Shown here piece after piece: positions 1 to 5,548 of a stretch of DNA of 12,285 nucleotides. Origin of the DNA: an uncultured Ruminococcus sp. (GTDB taxonomy: Bacteria > Bacillota > Clostridia > Oscillospirales > Ruminococcaceae). The stretch is from assembly GCA_910577575.1 (NCBI GenBank), contig CAJTOG010000056.1:1-12285 (forward strand). The letters are read 5' to 3'. Position numbers and translations under genes: made by a program. The notes under the pieces were generated by a model, which made no database searches, had not been told where the DNA came from, and was given only the letters and a program-made list of their open reading frames with translations. The first letter of the stretch is position 1. Each line of letters begins with the position of its first letter.

Positions 1-52
1 ATGTGGCAATAATAAGGTTGATATTTGTAATTATTTCGATAAAATCCATCAT
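1..52 (-). CDS. Start of a gene running off the left edge (possible TrbL/VirB6-like)
   Basis: Only about 17 codons are visible, reading MMDFIEIITNINLIIAT. The start is an ATGATG pair at 52-47, preceded at good spacing by GAGGTG, so either ATG could be used. The visible peptide is short and hydrophobic after an acidic start. In many Gram-positive conjugative elements the gene after the small VirB2/Maff2-like protein encodes a polytopic TrbL/VirB6-like channel protein. That identity is inferred from gene order alone and cannot be confirmed from these residues. The leader upstream carries two hairpins (89-118 and 66-86). Confidence 0.55.
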   Translation of the reverse strand, partial: MMDFIEIITNINLIIAT

Positions 53-65
53 TTTATCACCTCAT

Positions 66-86
66 AAAATTGTGCTGTAATAGCAC
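66..86 (-). repeat. Copy 1 of a 21-bp intergenic hairpin element
   Basis: On the minus strand the core reads GTGCTATTACAGCAC and is followed by AATTTT, just upstream of the ribosome binding site of the leftmost gene. It forms a 5-bp stem with a 5-nt loop. A second copy at 592-612 differs at one base in 21 and sits in the leader of the pilin-like gene. It may be an mRNA processing or stability element, a weak attenuator, or a protein-binding site; the sequence does not decide. Confidence 0.6.
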
Positions 87-88
87 AA

Positions 89-118
89 CAGCAGTTTTCA
101 AACATTGAATAACTGCTG
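89..118 (-). other. Intergenic hairpin between the pilin-like gene and the next gene
   Basis: CAGCAGTT (89-96) pairs with AACTGCTG (111-118), and TTCAA (97-101) pairs with TTGAA (105-109) inside it. The result is a 13-bp stem with a single bulged base at 110 and a 3-nt loop. No U-tract follows on the minus strand, so it is unlikely to be a simple terminator. A stable hairpin just after a likely abundant pilin-type mRNA would fit 3'-end protection and differential expression within the operon (inference). Confidence 0.6.
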
Positions 119-159
119 CTGCCTATTCAGTTTAAATGACCGAAAGGGGAGTCAAGTTA

Positions 160-522
160 TCAGATGAGTTTTTCAACAACGAATGTTGCTGCAAAAGCCG
201 CACCTGTAATACCGATGGTAGCAAGACCGGCATTTCTGTCACGGGGATTTTCGTCTGACTGACCCTGAACGATTTTAATAATTCCAGGTACACCACCGAT
301 TAACAATACGATAATACGTACAATCCAGAAAACAACAGTAACCATACTATTCATAGTATTTGAACCGCCAAGACCGGTTGGGTCTGTATTTTCAGCATTA
401 TCGGCAAAAGTAACAATTGAATTACACATAGCCATAGCAATTGTGCAGGCTGTAATTGCAAGTCTGATAACTGCAAGTCTAAACTTAGCAGAAGTAAGAG
501 TTTTTGAAATTTTTGAAACCAT
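160..522 (-). CDS. Small VirB2/Maff2-like membrane protein, putative pilin subunit
   Basis: The 120-residue protein has a basic N-terminus and a hydrophobic segment at about 17-39 ending in VTFA, which looks like a signal peptide with cleavage near residue 40. Two further hydrophobic stretches follow at about 58-85 and 99-117, separated by a short polar loop GQSDENPRDRNAG. A secreted precursor with two closely spaced transmembrane helices and a polar hairpin between them is the layout of VirB2/TrbC pilins and of the Maff2 family in Gram-positive conjugative elements. The loop resembles the Gly/Asp/Asn-Pro loop of Maff2 proteins. The start ATG has AAGGAGG 9 bases upstream. The gene follows virD4 and the 248-aa gene, as expected within a transfer operon. 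The family call comes from architecture and context; no catalytic motif is expected. Confidence 0.65.
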   Translation of the reverse strand: MVSKISKTLTSAKFRLAVIRLAITACTIAMAMCNSIVTFADNAENTDPTGLGGSNTMNSMVTVVFWIVRIIVLLIGGVPGIIKIVQGQSDENPRDRNAGLATIGITGAAFAATFVVEKLI

Positions 523-560
523 TATAAGTTTCCTCCTTGAAAATAATTAAAATTTATTGA

Positions 561-582
561 TATGTGAATGACTTTTCACATA
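561..582 (-). other. Hairpin in the leader of the pilin-like gene
   Basis: TATGTGAA (561-568) and TTCACATA (575-582) form a perfect 8-bp inverted repeat with a 6-base loop, about 40 bases before the pilin-like start codon. On the minus strand it follows the 592-612 element, so this leader carries two successive hairpins. Possible roles are an operator for a dimeric regulator or an RNA stability structure. Confidence 0.5.
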
Positions 583-591
583 CGGAAAAGA

Positions 592-612
592 AAAATTGTG
601 CTATAATAGCAC
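592..612 (-). repeat. Copy 2 of the 21-bp intergenic hairpin element
   Basis: The minus-strand core GTGCTATTATAGCAC forms a 6-bp stem with a TTA loop and is followed by a T-rich run (AATTTTTCTTTT), so it looks somewhat like a weak terminator or attenuator. It lies between the 248-aa gene and the pilin-like gene. It matches the copy at 66-86 at 20 of 21 positions. The plus strand contains TATAAT at 602-607, but no good -35 lies at the right distance, so I do not call a promoter. Confidence 0.6.
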
Positions 613-666
613 GGAACAATCACGTCCTTTCGTTTTGAAATATCTATGTAAACTCCAAAGAGGAGA

Positions 667-1413
667 TTACTTTTTTGCCAATGATACAGCAGTTTCAGCT
701 GCTTTCTTAACAGCAACGACAATTGCTCCTGTGACAGTTCCTATTGCTTTATCAGCTGTACCTTTGGAAGCAAGTTTGAATAAATCGCTGTTCAGAATAC
801 TTTTTCCTTTATCGGTTATTTTTACAACGGAATCCGAAACAGTAATAAGTCCTGATTCTTTCATCTTGCCTAAGTTTCCGAGAATGTTCTGGACTGCCTG
901 TTTATCGGAATTTGAAATTACATCTTTTAAGTCAAGTGAATCGGCAAAATTGAAGAAATTCAAGTCCTGTACTGTTCCTGTAAGTGTAAATTGCATAGTT
1001 TGTGACTGCTGTTGAATTATAGAAGAGAGATTAACAGAAGCAGCTTGTTTAAATTCAGGCAGATTTATGAATTCCCTACCTTTTGCAGTTATGGAGATAA
1101 GTCCATTCTGTTTGTTTATTTCAATCTTACCACTCAAAGCAGCCTTGTTGAGTTCATTTTTTACAGCGTTTTTCAGATTTTCATCCGGAATATTTTCTAT
1201 CATGGAAATCGGCATTTCATTGCAGTTTTCAAAGTACCTTAAATCTGTTGATTGTCCTGTAAATACGAAGTCAGAATTGGCAGTATTAAGCAAATCGGAA
1301 GTTTTTATATCTTCATTCAGCTTGTTAAGCTGTTCAATCAGCGATATAGCAGTTTGTCCCGTTATCTTGACTGTATTCACCATTTCGTTATAAAGTTCAT
1401 TTTCATCATACAT
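667..1413 (-). CDS. Unknown 248-aa transfer-operon protein with two tandem ~78-aa repeats
   Basis: I do not recognise a named family. Residues about 48-125 and 141-216 align with each other. Both start with a beta-like F-x-x-TG-x-x-x-DL-x-x-F motif (F49..F61 and F142..F154), continue with an AVxNxLxK helix, then SGxI, then an ITxKG segment and a final FKxA motif. The second half of each repeat (helix, GLI strand, ITxKG) resembles the recognition helix and wing of a winged-helix fold. The N-terminal 40 residues look helical, and the C-terminus (about 218-248) is an Ala/Val/Lys-rich amphipathic helix that might touch membrane or a partner. The start ATG lies 2 bases after the virD4 stop (TAAAAATG) with GGAG 10 bases upstream, so translation is coupled to virD4. 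Its place between the coupling protein and the pilin-like gene suggests a transfer role, but no function can be assigned. Confidence 0.8.
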   Translation of the reverse strand: MYDENELYNEMVNTVKITGQTAISLIEQLNKLNEDIKTSDLLNTANSDFVFTGQSTDLRYFENCNEMPISMIENIPDENLKNAVKNELNKAALSGKIEINKQNGLISITAKGREFINLPEFKQAASVNLSSIIQQQSQTMQFTLTGTVQDLNFFNFADSLDLKDVISNSDKQAVQNILGNLGKMKESGLITVSDSVVKITDKGKSILNSDLFKLASKGTADKAIGTVTGAIVVAVKKAAETAVSLAKK

Positions 1414-1415
1414 TT

Positions 1416-3467
1416 TTAGTCATCTCCAAAATCAAAATTATCAAGAACAGGATTTATATCATCAAGTACGCTTCCATCAAATTCAGGTTCTTCCGAATCA
1501 TCATCAATTGATTCAAAATCATCTTCCGAATATAATTCTCTGAGTCTTTTCTGTTCTTCATCTTCCCTTGCCTGTTCCTCCGCTTCATATTCAGCTTTTG
1601 CCTGTTCCTCTTTGTCTTTGCTCTGAGTAAAGAAGTCTGTAAGAGTCTGCTTATATTCTGAACTTCTTGCCACTTTTACCTTACCATATGTATCCTGAAT
1701 ATACGTATTGTTTGGTATTCCTTTTGGGTATCCGCTTCCTGTAATGCTGAATAACGGGTGAGACATGGTATCAAATTTAGGCATATAGAACGGTCTGAAT
1801 TCGTCAACAAATATTATGCAACTGCCGCCGTATCTTTTGGTTTTCCCTTTTGGCTTGACAACCTGTGAAATTTCATCAGGCATCAGTAAGTCTCTCTGTA
1901 TATAATTTTCGCTGTCCGAACCTCCGCCCTGACTTGAACCACGATTATATGAACGTGAATCAACTCTTACAGTAGTTTTACCAAGTTTTTTTGAAACGTA
2001 TTCCTTGCTGTCCATATCATTAGTACCAAGAAATGTGAATATTGAGCAGTTTCCTATGATACTTTCCCATGTTTTTTCATACAGTGCTTTAAGCTGTGAT
2101 AATCCCTGAAGAACAATACATATTCTGATATTGTGTGAACGTACTACAGCAAGCGTTTCATTGAAGTTCGGAATTGTACCAAGATTGGCGAACTCATCGA
2201 GTTCACATGATACCAGTAACGGAAGTTTGCCGTTGCAGTCACGGTTAGCAACAAGCATTAAACGTTCGAACAGCTGAGAATAAAACATATTGGAAATTAC
2301 TTTGTATGGATTTCTTGGGACTTTGGTAATCATAAAAATTACCGTTTTTTCTTTGCCTATATTGTCAAAATCCATTTCGTCTGTAGCTGTCAGTTCGTCA
2401 ACATCTTCAATTGCCCATAGCCTGAGTCTCGTTGAAAGTGTTTTACAAATCGAGCCTAATGTTTCCTGCGGTGTTCCCTGAATACTTGCCCAGTTGACTG
2501 ATGTAACGTCGTTCGGGTACTCAATGGCATGATTTTTTAGACAACGTGCAAATTCACATAATTCGTCGATTTTTCCGTCTTTGTACTGCACACTGTTTAC
2601 AAGTCTTACAACACGTCCGAATGTTTTCAGTTCATAGGAAGTTTTCCATAAGTACACCATAATCGCAACAAGCATATCCTGTGCTGCTCCCGTCCAGAAA
2701 TCCTCTTTTTCGCCTTCTCCTGCGGAATTTTTCATAAACAGGTCGGCAATATTGATTACGTCCTGTTCCTCCGTCATATATGCAAAAGGATTATACGAAT
2801 TGGAAAGATTGATATTTTCAAGATTTAGTACACGGATTTTATAGCCGTTTTTTTGAAGAAACTTTGCGGTATTTCTGTAAAGTTCTCCTTTGGGGTCTGT
2901 TACAACATAACTACCGTACATCTGCATAATATCAGGCTGAATTTTACAGAATGATTTTCCTGCACCCGAACCGCCTATAACGACTTCATTCAGATTATGT
3001 GAAGAATAAAACTGATTTTTGGGATTGTTTACAGTAACATAAGTATTCAGACCTACGGGAACACCTGTATTATCCCTGAACATTTTTTCAGCATATTTGT
3101 CTGCCCATGATGCCGAGCCGTGTTCCATACCCCTGAATTCGTCTTTTGTATTGGACGTTGCGGCAAGGAATACAAAAAAAGCAGCGGAAGCATACAGCCA
3201 CCACAGCTTTGTAACCTGATATTTGAAGCAAGTGAGAATAATTGAAAGATTTATGGGAGTTTTCAGCTGAGGAGAGCCAAGATAAGTGAAAAAGCTCATC
3301 AGACTATCAACATTCATCGAAATACTTTCGCCTGTTGTAGTCTTATAGTCAATCATCATGAAAGCAAGATAAAGTCCACAGCATAACAGAATTATAAACC
3401 CTATAATTCCCACATAAATCATGATTTTGATGTTTTTTCCTGCTCTCATTTTGTTTTTCTGATTCAC
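1416..3467 (-). CDS. virD4: VirD4/TraG-type type IV coupling protein (T4CP ATPase)
   Basis: This 683-aa protein belongs to the VirD4/TraG coupling ATPases, inner-membrane hexamers that pass the relaxase-DNA complex to the mating channel. Two N-terminal transmembrane segments lie at about 13-38 and 88-104. The Walker A motif GGSGAGKS is at 165-172, the conserved VTDPKGELY block at 189-197, and the Walker B motif DEFANLG at 424-430. The last ~45 residues are strongly acidic (EDDFESIDDDSEE and onward), and a charged coiled stretch lies just before them. An acidic tail of this kind could dock basic relaxosome proteins (inference). The start is GTG at 3467, overlapping the upstream stop in GTGA, with AGGAGG 7 bases upstream. 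The later ATG at codon 7 has no ribosome binding site. Length and motif order are normal for the family, and the gene appears intact. Confidence 0.95.
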   Translation of the reverse strand: MNQKNKMRAGKNIKIMIYVGIIGFIILLCCGLYLAFMMIDYKTTTGESISMNVDSLMSFFTYLGSPQLKTPINLSIILTCFKYQVTKLWWLYASAAFFVFLAATSNTKDEFRGMEHGSASWADKYAEKMFRDNTGVPVGLNTYVTVNNPKNQFYSSHNLNEVVIGGSGAGKSFCKIQPDIMQMYGSYVVTDPKGELYRNTAKFLQKNGYKIRVLNLENINLSNSYNPFAYMTEEQDVINIADLFMKNSAGEGEKEDFWTGAAQDMLVAIMVYLWKTSYELKTFGRVVRLVNSVQYKDGKIDELCEFARCLKNHAIEYPNDVTSVNWASIQGTPQETLGSICKTLSTRLRLWAIEDVDELTATDEMDFDNIGKEKTVIFMITKVPRNPYKVISNMFYSQLFERLMLVANRDCNGKLPLLVSCELDEFANLGTIPNFNETLAVVRSHNIRICIVLQGLSQLKALYEKTWESIIGNCSIFTFLGTNDMDSKEYVSKKLGKTTVRVDSRSYNRGSSQGGGSDSENYIQRDLLMPDEISQVVKPKGKTKRYGGSCIIFVDEFRPFYMPKFDTMSHPLFSITGSGYPKGIPNNTYIQDTYGKVKVARSSEYKQTLTDFFTQSKDKEEQAKAEYEAEEQAREDEEQKRLRELYSEDDFESIDDDSEEPEFDGSVLDDINPVLDNFDFGDD

Positions 3468-3787
3468 TCGATGTCCTCCTTTTTCACTTTTTTGAGAATG
3501 TATCCGTTTTCATATTGAGAAATCTCAAATGCGTCTGAAATCTGTATATTCATAAATTTTTGTATTGCTGATGAAATATATATTCTTGAAGATGAATTAC
3601 TTTTACAATGAGATTCTCCTTTGATTACAGCTTGAATTGTATCATTTCCGATATAATGAAGCCTGTATGTTTTCCTGCCATATGGAGGCGTAAAAAAACT
3701 TGGGATATGTATCCTCCATTTACTGTCAACAAAAACATATAACTTATGGGTTTTAGGATTCATTTTGTACAGAGATATTCTGCTCAT
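3464..3787 (-). CDS. Small protein with AbrB/SpoVT-like hairpin motif
   Basis: The 107-residue protein is not one I can name. Residues about 67-102 (SRIYISSAIQKFMNIQISDAF, then EISQYENGYILKK) follow the pattern of AbrB/SpoVT/MazE swapped-hairpin DNA-binding domains: a short strand with R-I-x-I, a helix with a hydrophobic pair, I-x-x-x-D-x-F/V-E-I, then a G-x-I-L-K-K strand. A second R-I-H-I-P start occurs near residue 25, so the protein may hold two degenerate copies. AbrB-fold proteins bind DNA as dimers, so an autoregulator of the transfer operon is possible; this is inference. Its ATG overlaps the stop of the 540-aa gene in ATGA, with AGGTGG upstream, and its own stop overlaps the virD4 start, so the three genes are translationally coupled. 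Confidence 0.75.
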   Translation of the reverse strand: MSRISLYKMNPKTHKLYVFVDSKWRIHIPSFFTPPYGRKTYRLHYIGNDTIQAVIKGESHCKSNSSSRIYISSAIQKFMNIQISDAFEISQYENGYILKKVKKEDIE

Positions 3788-5406
3788 TTTTTTACCACCT
3801 TATTTTCTTTTGATTTTTTCAAATTACTCAGAATTTCTTCAAATCTGTCCTTGTCTTTGGCTTTAATAAGAACCGGAATTTTTCCGTTTTCTGAAATTTG
3901 TTTGCGATTTACTTTCGGATTGATTTCTGTTTTTTTCAGAACGTTAAGCTCTTCATCGGTAACAAGATATATTTTTGAATCTGTTTTATCAGTCTGTTCA
4001 GTTTTCTTATCTGGTGCTTCTGCTTTTTTTGTGATTTTCTGATTAAAAGTGTTGTCAGCATCAATATAATTGTCAGGAGGCGGTTCAGGCTCATAATCAT
4101 AATCATTAGGCGGTATCTGGTCCTTATATTTTTCAAGCATTGCATCAAAGTTATCATCAGATTCAGCACGAATTTCTTGTGTCTGTGTGTTTTCAGACTG
4201 TATTTCTTCTATATTTGATACAGGAATTTTTTTATTATTTTCCGTGACTTTTGGGTTAAATGTACTGTCAAGTCTGTCGGGAATCATATCACCGTCCTTG
4301 TCGTTGATATTGCCCAATACGCTGATTTCTACCTGTGCAATTTCCGCTGCCGTTGGACTTACAGCACGTGAATTTTCTACAGCAGCAGATACCATAACAG
4401 AATCAAGAGACATTCCGCTGTTTGCAATTGCCTTATTGAACATCATTTCTGCTCTGTCAATTTTTTCAGTCGTTTTGTTGTCATTAAGTTCAACAAGCAT
4501 TTTCAGTATATCAGGCTGAGCCGCCTGCAAAATCTTATTTTTTTCTTCAAGTGTGTTTTTTGTCCTAATGAGATTGGTAATGCGTTCCTGTGCCTTTTTC
4601 TGCTGTACAAGCGGAAGTTCTGAAAAATTTTCACTTGTTTTGCTGATAGCTTCAATACAACTTTTGATTTTGTCGTTATTAATCTGCTGTATATTGTTAT
4701 TAAGCGATGAAAGGGCAGTCAGATAAGTCTGATTTCTGTTCTTTCTGTTGCTGATACTGAAACTTTTTACAACGTCGCTGAGATGTTTACAGGCACTTTT
4801 TCTGACCTTATAATTTTCTGCACTTTTGCTAAGTTTGTCGATAGTCGTTTGATGTATCCGTATTTGTTTTTCAAGTTTCGGAATGCCATTGCTGAAACGT
4901 TCAATTTTCTTTTCATTACGCTTGATTAAGGCATTTATGGGTACTTTAAAGGCTGGAAATGTCATTGCCGCTTTTACAAGCATAAGTTCTGTTTCCTTCA
5001 ATGTCTGCACTTTTGTACTGCACTTGGTTAATTCCGCTGACAAAGTACCGATATGCTTCTTATGCGATTCTATGCGACTGTTTCTGCCGTTGATTTTTCG
5101 GTCATACAGATTAGAAATAGCATTTGCAATCGGAATAAGCTGTTCCTTTTTTTCAATCTTAGGAAACTGAATTGCCGAGTTATTCAGCTGTTTATCAATT
5201 CCGACAGACTGAAGCAATTTATTAAGCTTTTCAATATCCTCAACGCTGAATGCTATGTCAGTTTTCCTTTCATCACTGTTTACAATACATTTTATATCTG
5301 ATTCTTTCATCAGCTCAACAATTTTTTCTGTATTTTTCGCCGGAAATGATATTGTTGCCGGCAGGGATAATTTGTCAGGTTCTGTGTTCTGATAGTCAGT
5401 TTTCAT
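3784..5406 (-). CDS. 540-aa coiled-coil transfer-operon protein with paired end modules
   Basis: I do not recognise a named family. The protein is largely charged and helical from about 85 to 330, with heptad-like stretches suggesting coiled coil. Residues 369-380 (DKDGDMIPDRLD) match the Ca-binding D-x-D-x-D loop pattern of EF-hand or thrombospondin type 3 repeats. A Pro/Asp/Glu-rich linker follows at about 415-475. The N-terminal (about 17-69) and C-terminal (about 478-530) segments look like the same ~55-aa alpha/beta module, ending in I-x-F/V-x-x-x-D-x-x-x-x-E/N-x-x-L. Similar segments occur in the relaxase tail. There is no signal peptide, so it is probably cytoplasmic. The gene starts the transfer operon, has AAGAGGAG 11 bases before ATG, and overlaps the next gene by 4 bases. 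Scaffolding between relaxosome and coupling protein is a reasonable guess, not shown by the sequence. Confidence 0.8.
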   Translation of the reverse strand: MKTDYQNTEPDKLSLPATISFPAKNTEKIVELMKESDIKCIVNSDERKTDIAFSVEDIEKLNKLLQSVGIDKQLNNSAIQFPKIEKKEQLIPIANAISNLYDRKINGRNSRIESHKKHIGTLSAELTKCSTKVQTLKETELMLVKAAMTFPAFKVPINALIKRNEKKIERFSNGIPKLEKQIRIHQTTIDKLSKSAENYKVRKSACKHLSDVVKSFSISNRKNRNQTYLTALSSLNNNIQQINNDKIKSCIEAISKTSENFSELPLVQQKKAQERITNLIRTKNTLEEKNKILQAAQPDILKMLVELNDNKTTEKIDRAEMMFNKAIANSGMSLDSVMVSAAVENSRAVSPTAAEIAQVEISVLGNINDKDGDMIPDRLDSTFNPKVTENNKKIPVSNIEEIQSENTQTQEIRAESDDNFDAMLEKYKDQIPPNDYDYEPEPPPDNYIDADNTFNQKITKKAEAPDKKTEQTDKTDSKIYLVTDEELNVLKKTEINPKVNRKQISENGKIPVLIKAKDKDRFEEILSNLKKSKENKVVKK

Positions 5407-5444
5407 TTATTTCTCACTCCTCTTGAATTTTTTTCTTAGAATTA

Positions 5445-5473
5445 TTGACATTCCGAGAAAAATATGGTATAAT
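5445..5473 (+). promoter_or_regulatory. Perfect consensus sigma-70/sigma-A promoter on the plus strand
   Basis: TTGACA at 5445-5450 and TATAAT at 5468-5473 are separated by exactly 17 bases, matching the consensus at every position, and TGG precedes the -10. It points opposite to every gene in the window. Transcription should begin near 5480-5481, inside the gap between the 540-aa gene and the rep-like gene, and run into the 3' end of the latter. Confidence 0.85.
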
Positions 5474-5479
5474 ATCACT

Positions 5480-5548
5480 GACTTTAGATGTTTGTTTTTT
5501 ATGTGATGGTAATGCATTGGCTGTACTGAGCCTCTGCATTATTTTTTT
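5480..5548 (+). ncRNA. Predicted ~69-nt antisense RNA
   Basis: The transcript is predicted from a perfect promoter (5445-5473) and an intrinsic terminator (hairpin 5510-5541, T-tract 5542-5548). It is antisense to the last ~50 bases of the rep-like gene and to the first ~20 bases of the leader between that gene and the 540-aa transfer gene. The only open frame inside is a 13-codon one from 5488 with no ribosome binding site, so a non-coding RNA is more likely. Countertranscript RNAs are known regulators of plasmid replication and conjugation genes; here it could pair with read-through mRNA joining the rep and transfer genes. The unit is seen in the sequence, but its expression and target are inferred. 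Confidence 0.6.

Noticed and set aside
592..612. TATAAT at 602-607 as a plus-strand promoter
   Set aside because: The -35 position has no resemblance to TTGACA, and the motif is explained by the palindromic hairpin element.
596..1015. 139-aa plus-strand frame opposite the 248-aa gene
   Set aside because: It is antisense to a well-supported gene with a good ribosome binding site, has no ribosome binding site of its own, and shows no recognisable domain.
5488..5529. 13-codon micro-ORF (MFVFYVMVMHWLY) inside the predicted antisense RNA, possible type I toxin-like peptide
   Set aside because: No Shine-Dalgarno sequence precedes it, and it is too short to separate from chance in an AT-rich RNA.
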